From NCBI RefSeq assembly GCF_000526315.1, contig NZ_JAFV01000001.1:2914001-2978000 (forward strand): 64,000 nucleotides of DNA, written 5' to 3'. The notes beneath the pieces are model-generated. The model saw only the letters and a list, made by a program, of their open reading frames with translations, did no database searches and was not told the DNA's origin. The translations under genes and the position numbers were made by a program. This DNA comes from Methylopila sp. 73B (lineage in GTDB: Bacteria > Pseudomonadota > Alphaproteobacteria > Rhizobiales > Methylopilaceae). Shown here piece after piece: positions 39,363 through 47,828 of this stretch (its first letter is position 1; each line of letters starts with the position of its first letter).

Positions 39363-40382
39363 CTATTCCGCAGCCAGACGATGCACGCCCAGCGCTGCAA
39401 GAGGCGCGCCGGCGATTGCGCGGACAAGCGTCGTCATGTCGGCCTGCACCTTGCCGAAGCCCTTGGTCTTCGCGTGCGCGCGCTCGTCCATGTAGAGCGC
39501 GCGGTTGATCTCGATCTGGAGGGCGTGGAAGCCGCTGCCGGGGGCGCCGTAGTGCTCGGTGATGTAGCCGCCGGCGTAGGGCCGGTTGCGCAGGACGAGG
39601 TAGCCGAGGTCGCGCAGCGTCTGCTCCGCGAAGTCCACCAGCGCCGGCGCGCAGCTCGTGCCATAGCGGTCGCCGAGCACGACGTCGGCCCGCGGCCGCT
39701 CCTCGCGCAGCGCGCCGGCGGAGGGCATGGAGTGGCAATCCACCAGCAGCGCCGCGCCGTGCAGCCGGTGCGCGCGGGCGATGAGACGGCCCAGCGTCCG
39801 GTGATAGGGCTTGTAGTAGGTCTCGATCCGGGCGAGCGCCTCGTCGACCGGCAGGCGGGCGCCGTAGATCTCCTGCGCCTCGCCCACGATCCGGGCGATG
39901 GTGCCGAGGCCGCCGGCGACCCGGAGCGAGCGGGTGTTGGCGAAGGGCGGCAGCCGTCCGTCGAACATCCGCGGATCGAGCTCGTAGGGCTCGCGATTGA
40001 CGTCGAGGAAGGCGCGCGGGAAATGCGCGCGCATCAGCGGCGCCCCGAAGCTCGGGGCCGCGGCGAAGAGTTCATCGACGAAGGCGTCCTCGGAACGGCG
40101 CAGAGTCCGCGGGTCGAGCCGCGAGGCCGCGAGGAAGCTCGCGGGATAGGTCGCGCCCGAGTGGGGCGAGTTGAACGTGGCCGCGCCCACGCCGCCGTCC
40201 GGTTCGGCGACGTCGAAGGCGGGATCGACCGCGTCGTTGGGCGAGACGTGCGTCACGTGCGCGGAAAGCTCCGGGAAGGCGGCCGAGGGAAATGGCCCGC
40301 CGAAGGGGCGATAGTTGCCGAAGGGCGACGCTTCTGTCCATCGCGACGCCCGCGCAAACGCTCTGTTTACCAAGGCGGGCAC
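39363..40382 (-). CDS. N-formylglutamate amidohydrolase family protein
   Basis: 339 residues. Family motifs: FNSPHSGATYPASF (~70-83), FLDVNREPYELDPRMF, TYYKPYHRTLGRLI, LLVDCHSMPS with metal-type His, and PYAGGYITEHYGAP. Hydrolyses N-formylglutamate or related amides, classically the end of one histidine-degradation route. The chosen start is a GTG at 40382 without a strong Shine-Dalgarno; the first 60 residues are not conserved, so a later start cannot be excluded. Divergent from cpdR. Confidence 0.87.
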   Translation of the reverse strand: MPALVNRAFARASRWTEASPFGNYRPFGGPFPSAAFPELSAHVTHVSPNDAVDPAFDVAEPDGGVGAATFNSPHSGATYPASFLAASRLDPRTLRRSEDAFVDELFAAAPSFGAPLMRAHFPRAFLDVNREPYELDPRMFDGRLPPFANTRSLRVAGGLGTIARIVGEAQEIYGARLPVDEALARIETYYKPYHRTLGRLIARAHRLHGAALLVDCHSMPSAGALREERPRADVVLGDRYGTSCAPALVDFAEQTLRDLGYLVLRNRPYAGGYITEHYGAPGSGFHALQIEINRALYMDERAHAKTKGFGKVQADMTTLVRAIAGAPLAALGVHRLAAE

Positions 40383-40429
40383 TTATGGAATGACTTGATT
40401 CAGCAGCCGAAACGCAAGGCCCTCGCCCC

Positions 40430-40798
40430 GTGAACGCGAATTCCAAGATCCTGCTCGCCGAAGACGACGACGACATGCGCCGCTTCCTCGTCAAGGCGTT
40501 GGAGAACGCCGGCCATTCGGTCGTCTCCTTCGACAACGGGCTGTCGGCCTATCACCGCCTGCGCGAGGAGCCGTTCGAGCTTCTGCTGACCGACATCGTG
40601 ATGCCGGAGATGGACGGCATCGAGCTCGCCCGGCGCGCCACCCAGCTCGACCCCGACATCAAGGTGATGTTCATCACCGGCTTCGCGGCCGTGGCGCTCA
40701 ACCCCGACAGCCAGACCCCGAAGGACGCGAAGATCCTGTCGAAGCCGTTCCACCTGCGCGAGCTGGTGACGGAAGTCGATAAGCTGCTCGCCGCCTGA
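40430..40798 (+). CDS. cpdR: CpdR-type response regulator
   Basis: 122 residues, receiver domain only. Acidic pocket E11/D12 (LLAEDDDDMRRF), phospho-acceptor D55 (LLLTDIVMPEMDG), T83 (FITGF) and K105 (ILSKPFHL) are present. The sequence style and the neighbour (N-formylglutamate amidohydrolase) match CpdR, the adaptor that brings substrates to the ClpXP protease in a cell-cycle- and phosphorylation-dependent way. GTG start. Translation may continue into a small membrane ORF that overlaps its stop. Confidence 0.88.
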   Translation: MNANSKILLAEDDDDMRRFLVKALENAGHSVVSFDNGLSAYHRLREEPFELLLTDIVMPEMDGIELARRATQLDPDIKVMFITGFAAVALNPDSQTPKDAKILSKPFHLRELVTEVDKLLAA

Positions 40799-41010
40799 GG
40801 CCGCCTCCCCTGCCGCTTCGCGACGTCGTTCCGCCGCTCCTGATCCTCGGCGCCCTCCTGATCTGGGCGTCGGGCGCGTTCGATCGCCCCGGCTTCGAGG
40901 GCGTAGGACAGGGCTTCGCGTTCGGCGCGGCCTGCGCCGTCCCGCTCTGGCTGCTCAGCCTGAGGCGGCGCGCAGCGGCGCGGAAACCGCGCGACGAAGC
41001 GGAGCGCTGA
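40795..41010 (+). CDS. Possible small membrane protein after CpdR (non-canonical start)
   Basis: A 71-codon open frame in strong GC-third-position phase. It encodes PPLLILGALLIWASG (membrane helix), a short glycine-rich turn, then FAFGAACAVPLWLLSL (second helix) and a basic tail RRRAAARKPRDE. There is no ATG, GTG or TTG before the first helix. The only overlap-type start is CTG at 40795, which forms CTGA with the cpdR stop. This mirrors the ATGA/GTGA couplings elsewhere in the window. The coding look is good but the start problem keeps confidence low. Confidence 0.4.
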   Translation: MRPPPLPLRDVVPPLLILGALLIWASGAFDRPGFEGVGQGFAFGAACAVPLWLLSLRRRAAARKPRDEAER

Positions 41011-41139
41011 TCCTGTTCACAAAGCGTCGCGGGACCGCTTGCAAGCCCCAAAGCGATCCGATATAGCCGGCGCTCTGTTCCGGACCGCCTCCCGCGCGGT
41101 TCGGGATCGCTAGGTTCGGCGGGCGCGCAAGCGTCGCCC

Positions 41140-41214
<75 letters not shown>

Positions 41215-41220
41215 ACAAAA

Positions 41221-41261
41221 TGAGGCGGTTCCGGAGCTTCCGGGGCCGCCTCATTTGTTTT
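41221..41261 (+). terminator. Intrinsic terminator after tRNA-Val
   Basis: Stem 41221-41234 (TGAGGCGGTTCCGG) pairs with 41240-41253 using two G-U pairs, with a 5-base loop and the tail TTTGTTTT. Located seven bases after the tRNA CCA. Confidence 0.85.
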
Positions 41262-41420
41262 GGCCACGGAAAAGGCCGGGGAAACATCGGTCATCCGCCT
41301 GCCGCCGCCAACTGATGGTCGGGATGGTGGTGTAGACCTGCTCCAGCACCTTCATCGACACGCCGAAGTCTTGCGGCATCGTCTCGGTTCGACGAGCGAC
41401 ATCACGACATTTACCGCGGC
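41262..41420 (-). pseudogene. Tyrosine-recombinase (integrase) C-terminal remnant
   Basis: The minus strand reads DFGVSMKVLEQVY in one frame, then HHHPDHQLAAAGG and a stop in the next frame. Together these recreate the C-terminus of phage-type integrases (VSVKVLEQVYGHHHPDHQ-like), including the catalytic Tyr, broken by a small deletion right after it. Upstream sequence loses similarity. Placement directly behind a tRNA 3' end is the classic position of an integrase at an island edge. The remaining bases to 41685 show no recognisable gene, only unassigned high-GC frames. Confidence 0.55.
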
Positions 41421-41685
41421 GGCCCGTCTTGGGACCGGCGCCACAGACGCCGACGTCTAGGCCCGGATGCGAGGGGCGCGCCAGCGGCCCCCGCATCTTC
41501 GCGATTGCTTGCGCTTGCCGACCTGATCGCGGCGCCGGACGAGTTCCACCGGCGATGCGACAGGCGCGCCGGGCCCCGACCACAGGGACCTCCGCGCCGA
41601 GGCGGCCGAGGATACGCTCGACTTCGGGTCCGATATGGCTCTCGGCGGAGGCCGGGCATGAACAAGGAAGAGGCGACGCGGACGC

Positions 41686-43419
41686 TTACGCGTCGTCCCG
41701 AGCAGCCGGGCGCCCCAGCCTACCGCCGAACCGCGACGCCGCGACGACGATCAGCAGGCAGGCGACGGCGAGGAGGGTGAAGACGGCGTTGACCGTCGGC
41801 GTGAAGCCGAACCGCATCTGGTTGAACACCCAGATCGGAAGAGTCTGCGACGGTCCTGCAAGGAACAGGGTCACCATGACGTCGTCGGCCGACAGCGTCA
41901 GGCCGAGCAGCGCGCCGCTGGCGACGGCGCCGCTGATCAGCGGCAGCAGCACGAAGACGAAGCTGCGCAGCCTGTCGGCGCCGAGATCGAGCGAGGCTTC
42001 CAGAAGCGAGGGGTCGAGGCGGCGCAGCCTCGCCAGCACCAGCATCATCGTGACGGGCAGCACGAAGCTCGACTGCCCGACGACGGTGCGGACGAGGCCT
42101 GACGGGATGCGCAGCATTTCGGTGCCGAGCACCATGACGATGCCGAGCACGACGCCCGGCATGGCGATGGGCAGGGCGATCGCGAATTCGCAGAACCGCG
42201 CGCCGGCGACCCGGCCGTAGTGCAGCAGCAAGGCGAACGCCGTCCCGACGGTGGTGGAGACGATGATCACGAAGAAGGCGACGATCAGCGAGCGCTGCGC
42301 GGCGACGATCAACCCGGCGTTGTCGACGAGGTCGAAATACCAGCGCAGGCTCAGCCCGGCGAACGGGAAGAGCTGCATCTTGCTGTCGTTGAAGGAAAAG
42401 AACGCCATGAGCGCGATCGGGGCGTAGAGGAAGAGAACGACCGCGACGACGCCGATCGTCCCTACGATCTTGAGCCAATGGGCGCGAGACGAGGTTGCGC
42501 GCGCGGGCGGTCGCGGCCCTTCGTCGCCCAGCAACACGCCGCGCTGCGGACAGGCCGCCATCAGGAGGCCGACGATCGCCCCGCAGCACAGCATCAGCAC
42601 GATCGCGACCGCGGCGCCGTAGGGCCAATTGTTGGCCATCCCGAACTGCGACGAGATCAGAACGCCGATCGTGGTCCCGTCGACGCCGCCGATCATGGAG
42701 GGGGTCACGAAATCGCCGACGGTGATCAGAAAAGCCAGCGACGCGCCGATGGCGAGGCTTCGGCGGGTGAGCGGCCAGACCACGTGCCGGAAAGTCTGCA
42801 GGCTCGACGCGCCGGAATCCTCCGAGGCTTCGAGCAGCGATTGGGGCAGCTTCTCGAAGGCGTTCAACGTCGCGATGAAGATGTAGGGGATGGCGATATA
42901 GGTGAAGACCAGGATCACCGAGGCGGACGTGTAGAGAAACGCCTCCGACGGCCGATCCAGGATGCCGCTCGAGACCAGAAAGCTGTTGAGCAAGCCGGAT
43001 TGGCCGAGGATCAGCCGCCATGCGAACACGCGCATCAGCAGGCTGATCCACAGCGGCACGAGGACGAGAGTGACGATCAGCGCCTTGTTGCGCCCGACGA
43101 CGCGGCCGACAAAAAAGGCCAGGGGATAGGCGATCAGGGCGGCGATCGCGCTCGCGACGAGGCTGAACTTCAGGGTGCGCCCGAGCAGGGTCCAGAACCC
43201 TGACGAGCCCCAGAGCCGCTGATAGTTCACCAGTGACGGATCAAAGGCGATGAAGCCGTTCGAGATGCGCATGAGGCTGCATCCGATCAGCAGCGCGTTC
43301 GGCAGCAGCACGATCACGACGAGCCAGATCCAGACCGGCAGGTTGACCAGCCGCGCGATCCGCGGGCGCGGAAGGGCGGGCGCGGTCACGCCGGTCGCCG
43401 CGGCCGACTGATCAACCAT
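41686..43419 (-). CDS. Fused PotB-PotC-type ABC transporter permease
   Basis: 577 residues with two complete permease halves in one chain (about six helices each). Each half has its ATPase-contact EAA loop: EASEDSGASSLQTFRHVVWP (about 197-216) and EASLDLGADRLRSFVFVLLP (about 474-493). The halves are joined by a charged linker near 295-315. Normal spermidine/putrescine-type systems use two ~280-residue proteins, so this is a gene fusion. The start overlaps the stop of the ATPase gene by eight bases. Substrate unknown; the PotABCD class imports polyamines and other amino compounds. Confidence 0.88.
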   Translation of the reverse strand: MVDQSAAATGVTAPALPRPRIARLVNLPVWIWLVVIVLLPNALLIGCSLMRISNGFIAFDPSLVNYQRLWGSSGFWTLLGRTLKFSLVASAIAALIAYPLAFFVGRVVGRNKALIVTLVLVPLWISLLMRVFAWRLILGQSGLLNSFLVSSGILDRPSEAFLYTSASVILVFTYIAIPYIFIATLNAFEKLPQSLLEASEDSGASSLQTFRHVVWPLTRRSLAIGASLAFLITVGDFVTPSMIGGVDGTTIGVLISSQFGMANNWPYGAAVAIVLMLCCGAIVGLLMAACPQRGVLLGDEGPRPPARATSSRAHWLKIVGTIGVVAVVLFLYAPIALMAFFSFNDSKMQLFPFAGLSLRWYFDLVDNAGLIVAAQRSLIVAFFVIIVSTTVGTAFALLLHYGRVAGARFCEFAIALPIAMPGVVLGIVMVLGTEMLRIPSGLVRTVVGQSSFVLPVTMMLVLARLRRLDPSLLEASLDLGADRLRSFVFVLLPLISGAVASGALLGLTLSADDVMVTLFLAGPSQTLPIWVFNQMRFGFTPTVNAVFTLLAVACLLIVVAASRFGGRLGRPAARDDA

Positions 43420-44482
43420 GGAAGACCCGCGCGTTGCTGAGGTCCATCGTCACGTTGACCGCCTGGCCGCGTGACAGCCCGTTCGTGCGCGCAGCGGGCA
43501 CGCTCGCAATGAGGTTGAGCCCTTCGCAGCGCACATTGACCTCGAGGTTGGTCCCCAGAAACAGGACGTCCTCCACGATCCCCGCGAGGTCGCCCCCGCC
43601 TTCGCCGACCGGCGCGACGCGAATGGCCTCGAACCGTAAGGCGAGACGGGCGGCCCCAGACTTGGGGGACCTCAACCGCGGGAACCGCGAGCCGCCGATC
43701 ACCGCGACCGGACCGTCGTCGCCCGACTGGAAGGTCAAGGGAATGAGATTGGAGCGACCGACGAACTGGGCGACGAACTCCGACGCGGGCTCGAAGTAGA
43801 GCTCTTCCGGCGTGCCAAGCTGGGCGATCCTGCCCTCCCGCATCACGGCGACCCGGTTGGACATCGACAGCGCCTCGCCCTGGTCGTGCGTGACGTAGAC
43901 GAAGGCGATGCCAAGCTCCTTCTGCAATGACACCAGCGTGTGCTGCATCTGCTGGCGGAGCCGCAGGTCGAGGGCGCCAAGCGGTTCGTCGAGCAGCAGG
44001 ATCCGTGGCCGGCAGACGATCGCGCGCGCAAGCGCCACGCGCTGTCGCTGGCCGCCGGACAGTTGATGCGGCAGCCGGTCGGCGTAATCCGCCATGTCGA
44101 CCAGAGCGAGAGCCTCCAGCGCCTTGGCGGCGCGCTCCGGACGGCCCGCGCGCGCCATGCGCAGCGGATATTCGACGTTGCCCCGGACGGTTAGGTGCGG
44201 GAACAGCGCGTAGCTCTGAAAGACCGTGCGCACGTCGCGCTTGAACGGCGGCACGTGGGTGATGGGCTCGCCGTTCATCACCACCCGGCCGCGGTCGGGC
44301 GTCTCGAAGCCCGCGATCATCCGCAGCAGCGTCGTCTTGCCGGAGCCGCTCGGGCCGAGAATCGAGAAGAACTCACCCTTCGCGACCTGAAACGAGACGC
44401 GGTCGAGGGCGGGCTTCGTCCCGCCCTCGTAGGTCTTGTCGACCCCATCGAGCGCCAGCAACGGCGGTTCCGCCAGGCTCAT
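43412..44482 (-). CDS. ABC transporter ATPase, PotA type
   Basis: 356 residues. Walker A GPSGSGKT (43-50), Q-loop VFQSYALFPHL, signature LSGGQ (141-145), Walker B ILLLDEP (161-167), switch H199 (YVTHDQ), and a C-terminal TOBE region from ~245. Length and TOBE place it in the spermidine/putrescine-iron-sulfate ATPase group. Second gene of binding protein - ATPase - permease, 22 bases after the binding-protein stop. Confidence 0.93.
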   Translation of the reverse strand: MSLAEPPLLALDGVDKTYEGGTKPALDRVSFQVAKGEFFSILGPSGSGKTTLLRMIAGFETPDRGRVVMNGEPITHVPPFKRDVRTVFQSYALFPHLTVRGNVEYPLRMARAGRPERAAKALEALALVDMADYADRLPHQLSGGQRQRVALARAIVCRPRILLLDEPLGALDLRLRQQMQHTLVSLQKELGIAFVYVTHDQGEALSMSNRVAVMREGRIAQLGTPEELYFEPASEFVAQFVGRSNLIPLTFQSGDDGPVAVIGGSRFPRLRSPKSGAARLALRFEAIRVAPVGEGGGDLAGIVEDVLFLGTNLEVNVRCEGLNLIASVPAARTNGLSRGQAVNVTMDLSNARVFHG

Positions 44483-44504
44483 CTCGATCTCCCGCCGCCG
44501 GCCG

Positions 44505-45611
44505 TCAGAGGGTGCCGGACTTGAAGTCGTTCCAGATCTGCAGGCGCCGATCGAGATCCTCGTTCTTCTGGAAGACGACGAGTTTGTCCCAGAACGAAGG
44601 GTCTTCGGCGTCGAGCAGGTTGGTGATCTTGATCGTCTCCTCTTTCACCCCCGCCGTTCGCGCGACGTCCACGCTGAGCACCCCGTTGTTGGTCGAGCTC
44701 GTGATGAAGCGCGACTGCCATTCCGGCGTCAGATTGTCGTTGAGGAATTTGTAGACGATCGGGCGATTGCCCTTGGCCGAGACGCCCGCGCAGTCGATCC
44801 AGGTGGGCGTGCCTTCCTTCGGCAGCGAGTACTTGAAGTTCTTGCCTTTCTGCTGGAGCGACGTGACCACGGCGACGTTCTGGCAGTAGCCGACCACGGC
44901 GTCGCCGGCGGCGTAGATGGTGGAGGCGTCGTCGAAGCCGCGCGCGATGACGCGGATCTGCTTGCGGAGCGAGCGAAGCGCGTCCTCGCACTTTTTGAAT
45001 TCGTCGTCGGTCAGATTGAACGGGTCCTTTGCCCCGACATGCAGAGCGATCATCGGGAACGTCAGCGAGCAATCGTCAAACATGTTGACCTTGCCCTCGT
45101 AGGCAGGGTCCCAAAGAACGGACCAGCTGTCGGTCGTTTTCACGACGTCGGCGTCGTACATCAGCGGTTGCGTGCCCCAATTGTAGGGAACAGCCTGCAC
45201 CTTGCCGTCGATGCTCGCGTACTTCTTCCAGTCGAGCTTCGGGGTGATGTTCTTCGCGTTCGGCAGCTGAGAGACGTCGAAATCGACGATCAGGCCGCCG
45301 GCCTTGAAGCGGGCGAGCGAACCGGTCTCGATGTACATGACGTCGGGGTGGACCGCGCCGGAGAACGGCTGCTGGAAAAGCTCGTCCTCGGAGCCGATCC
45401 GGATCGCCTGCACCTTGGTGTTGTTGGCGCGGCTCCACTCCTCGATCCAAGGATCGTCGTGATAGGTCTCCCAGGTGAGCAGCACGATCGTGTCGTCCGC
45501 CATCGCCGGGCGGATGACGGAGGGCATTGCGAGCGCGACGGCGGCGCCGGCGGCGCCCGCCTTGAGGACCGATCGGCGGTCGAGCCTCGGGTTGGCAATG
45601 CTGTCTGACAT
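44505..45611 (-). CDS. ABC transporter substrate-binding protein, PotD/PotF type, Tat-exported
   Basis: 368 residues. The N-terminus has a twin-arginine signal (R12-R13 in LDRRSVLKAG) with hydrophobic AAGAAVALAM and cleavage after PAMA. The mature domain starts DTIVLLTWETYHDDPWIEEW, like polyamine-type periplasmic binding proteins. Delivers substrate to the fused permease. A near-canonical sigma-54 promoter lies 42 bases upstream (45653-45667), so expression should depend on the AcoR-like activator encoded just upstream. Confidence 0.9.
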   Translation of the reverse strand: MSDSIANPRLDRRSVLKAGAAGAAVALAMPSVIRPAMADDTIVLLTWETYHDDPWIEEWSRANNTKVQAIRIGSEDELFQQPFSGAVHPDVMYIETGSLARFKAGGLIVDFDVSQLPNAKNITPKLDWKKYASIDGKVQAVPYNWGTQPLMYDADVVKTTDSWSVLWDPAYEGKVNMFDDCSLTFPMIALHVGAKDPFNLTDDEFKKCEDALRSLRKQIRVIARGFDDASTIYAAGDAVVGYCQNVAVVTSLQQKGKNFKYSLPKEGTPTWIDCAGVSAKGNRPIVYKFLNDNLTPEWQSRFITSSTNNGVLSVDVARTAGVKEETIKITNLLDAEDPSFWDKLVVFQKNEDLDRRLQIWNDFKSGTL

Positions 45612-45652
45612 CGGCGCCTCTCAGCTTTCAGGGGTGGACATTGGGAGTGTGC

Positions 45653-45667
45653 GCAAACCCCGTGCCA
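45653..45667 (-). promoter_or_regulatory. Sigma-54 (-24/-12) promoter of the ABC operon
   Basis: Minus-strand TGGCACGGGGTTTGC with GG and GC separated by exactly 10 bases, identical to the consensus TGGCACG-N4-TTGC. The predicted transcript start near 45641 leaves a leader of about 30 bases. Confidence 0.85.
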
Positions 45668-45776
45668 CGCCTTCGCGCGAAGCTGAGCAAATCTTGAGCG
45701 CGGTGAAGATTGAGGCGGCTCGCCGGAAGCGGCTCGCCGGTGGATCTGCCGCGCGCGTTTCAGGAACGGACGACGA

Positions 45777-45793
45777 GTCTCGCAGGTGCGACA
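45777..45793. promoter_or_regulatory. Candidate activator site (UAS) 1
   Basis: GTCTCGCAGGTGCGACA. It shares GTCTC-N6-GCGACA with 51940-51956 and is itself an imperfect inverted repeat (TCGCA/TGCGA). It lies about 110-125 bases upstream of the sigma-54 promoter at 45653-45667, the usual enhancer distance. Confidence 0.5.
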
Positions 45794-45816
45794 CAGAGGC
45801 GTCGTCCGGCCAGCGT

Positions 45817-47745
45817 TCAGCGCCGACGCCCCGGCGCCTCAAGCTCGTGCTGCCGGAGCTTGCGATAGAGGGTCGCCCGGCTGATCTTCAGCGCGCGCGC
45901 GGACCGGGTGACGTCCCCTTCGTTCGCCACCAGCGCCTCTTCGATGACGCGACGTTCGGCGAGCGCCACGGCCCCGCGCGCGGTGTCGGCGGTCTCGCTC
46001 TGCGGGGCGGCCGGCTGGACGCATCCGCGGGCGTCGTCGAGCATCAGATCTTCGACCGTCACCTCGGGGCCGTCCGCGACCAGCGCGGCGCGCTGAAGCA
46101 CGTAACGCAACTCGCGCACATTGCCGGGCCAGGGATGAGCCAGCAGCGCAGCCAGAGCCTCGCTCGAGAGGTCGAGCGGGCGGTCGGCGCGCGCCTGCAC
46201 GAAAAGCCTGCGGATGAGCGCTGCAGCGTCCGCGCGCTCGCGCAGCGGCGGGAGCGTCACCACGACCGCCGCAAGGCGGTGATAGAGATCGGCCCGGAAC
46301 GCGCCTTCGGCGATCCGGGTCTTCACGTCGTGGTTGGTCGCGGCGATCACCTGCAAGTCGATCTGTCTCGGCTTGCCGGAGCCGAGCGGCGTGACCTCGC
46401 CCGTCTCCAGAACCCGGAGAAGCCGTGTCTGGAGCGCGAGCGGCATGTCTCCGATCTCGTCCAGAAACAGGGTGCCGCCGTCGGCGTCCACGAGGCGGCC
46501 AGGATTGCCCTCGCGCCGCGCGCCCGTGAAGGCGCCGGAGCCGTAGCCGAACAGCTCGCTGTCGATCAGGCTTTCCGGAACTGCTGCGCAGTTGAAGGCG
46601 ACGAAGGGCTTGTCCCGCCGGTCGCTCTCGCGATGAAGGGCGCGGGCGAGCGTGTCCTTGCCGACGCCCGTTTCGCCCAGAACGAGGATCGGCAGCCCGC
46701 TGCCGACGACCCGCCGCAGGAGGCGGAGTTGGCCGACCATGCGCGGGTCCGCGCCGAGGCACGCCTCGACGGTCGGTCCCGCGGCGGCATCGAACGGATC
46801 GGCCCGCTTGAGAGGCTTCGCAGGTTTCGGCGTCGCCGCCCGCGCGACGCTCGCGCCGGGCCGCCCCTGGAAGCTGAACTCGGTCTCCTCGTCGTTGCGC
46901 CGGAGACGGATGCGTCCGGCCTCGCCCGCCAAGGCCGTCGCCCCATCGCCGTCGAAGAGGTCCCAAAGCTTGCGCGGCCGGAACGCGCCTTCGGAGAGCT
47001 GAAGCCAGCGACGCGCCGAAGCGTTCGCGCCGACGAGGTTGTGCTCGTCGTCGACGGCCAGCAGCAGGGAGCCCGACGTCCCGAAGGACGCCAGCAAGGC
47101 GTTGCTGCGGAACTGCCTGCGGAAGAGCTGATTGCTCAGGCGCTCGGCCACCTTCGACACCAACCCGCAGGCGAGGCGGAACGCGCCTTCCGAGACATCC
47201 GGGTTGCCCGTGGTGAAGTTCAGCACGCCGATCATCTCGCCGTTGGGCGCCATCACCGGAGCGGCGCAGCAGGAGAGATGCGCGAAGTGGCGGAAGAAGT
47301 GCTGGTCCTTGAAGACCTGAACCGGGCGACGTTCGACGACGCAGGTGCCGACCCCGTTGGTCCCCGCGACGCCCTCGGCCCACAGCGTCCCGGCGCGCTC
47401 GACCTCATGGTAGTTCCCGAGCGAGCGGTCGGACCGATAGTAGAGGATGAGCCCCACCATGTCGGAGAAGCTGACGCTGAAGCTCGCAGCCGAAAGCGGC
47501 TCGGCGACCTGGTAAATCTCCTCCTCGACGAACGAGAGCACTTCCTCAAAAGGTTCGCGATGCCGGTTCAACTCGGGCCCGGTCAGCGTCATCACCTGCT
47601 GGCCCGAGATCGGATCGAGCCGGTACCGGTCGACGCAACGCCGCCATGAGGCGGCGACATCGTAACCGTCCGCAGGCAGGGCGACGGGGGACGAAGCGGC
47701 GCTCCGGAACGCGCGCGACGCGGCATAGCCAAGCGTGTCAGCCAT
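45817..47745 (-). CDS. Sigma-54-dependent activator, AcoR-like
   Basis: 642 residues. A GAF-type sensor region at ~60-210 is followed by a PAS-like stretch (SGSLLLAVDDEHNLVGANASA, ~224-245). The AAA+ domain has Walker A GETGVGKD (357-364), sigma-54 contact GAFTGA (404-409) and Walker B GGTLFLDE (423-430). A C-terminal Fis-type helix-turn-helix closes the protein (VTRSARALKISRATLYRKLRQH). Opens closed sigma-54 promoters on sensing a small ligand. ATG 47745 is chosen because GAGGG lies six bases upstream; an in-frame ATG at 47757 has none. Lies between the transporter operon and the oxidative operon it probably controls. Confidence 0.92.
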   Translation of the reverse strand: MADTLGYAASRAFRSAASSPVALPADGYDVAASWRRCVDRYRLDPISGQQVMTLTGPELNRHREPFEEVLSFVEEEIYQVAEPLSAASFSVSFSDMVGLILYYRSDRSLGNYHEVERAGTLWAEGVAGTNGVGTCVVERRPVQVFKDQHFFRHFAHLSCCAAPVMAPNGEMIGVLNFTTGNPDVSEGAFRLACGLVSKVAERLSNQLFRRQFRSNALLASFGTSGSLLLAVDDEHNLVGANASARRWLQLSEGAFRPRKLWDLFDGDGATALAGEAGRIRLRRNDEETEFSFQGRPGASVARAATPKPAKPLKRADPFDAAAGPTVEACLGADPRMVGQLRLLRRVVGSGLPILVLGETGVGKDTLARALHRESDRRDKPFVAFNCAAVPESLIDSELFGYGSGAFTGARREGNPGRLVDADGGTLFLDEIGDMPLALQTRLLRVLETGEVTPLGSGKPRQIDLQVIAATNHDVKTRIAEGAFRADLYHRLAAVVVTLPPLRERADAAALIRRLFVQARADRPLDLSSEALAALLAHPWPGNVRELRYVLQRAALVADGPEVTVEDLMLDDARGCVQPAAPQSETADTARGAVALAERRVIEEALVANEGDVTRSARALKISRATLYRKLRQHELEAPGRRR

Positions 47746-47828
47746 CGGAGCCCTCATAGCGCTGAGATGCGACTATTTTGGGCTCCGCTTGTCGGCGCCG
47801 TCAAGTTGAGCAGGCGCGCCGGAGCACC

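Noticed and set aside
41505..41780. Small frame with some phage-like look after the integrase relic
   Set aside because: No recognisable family, shifting codon phase, and its end overlaps the permease gene; it is treated as unassigned degenerate sequence.
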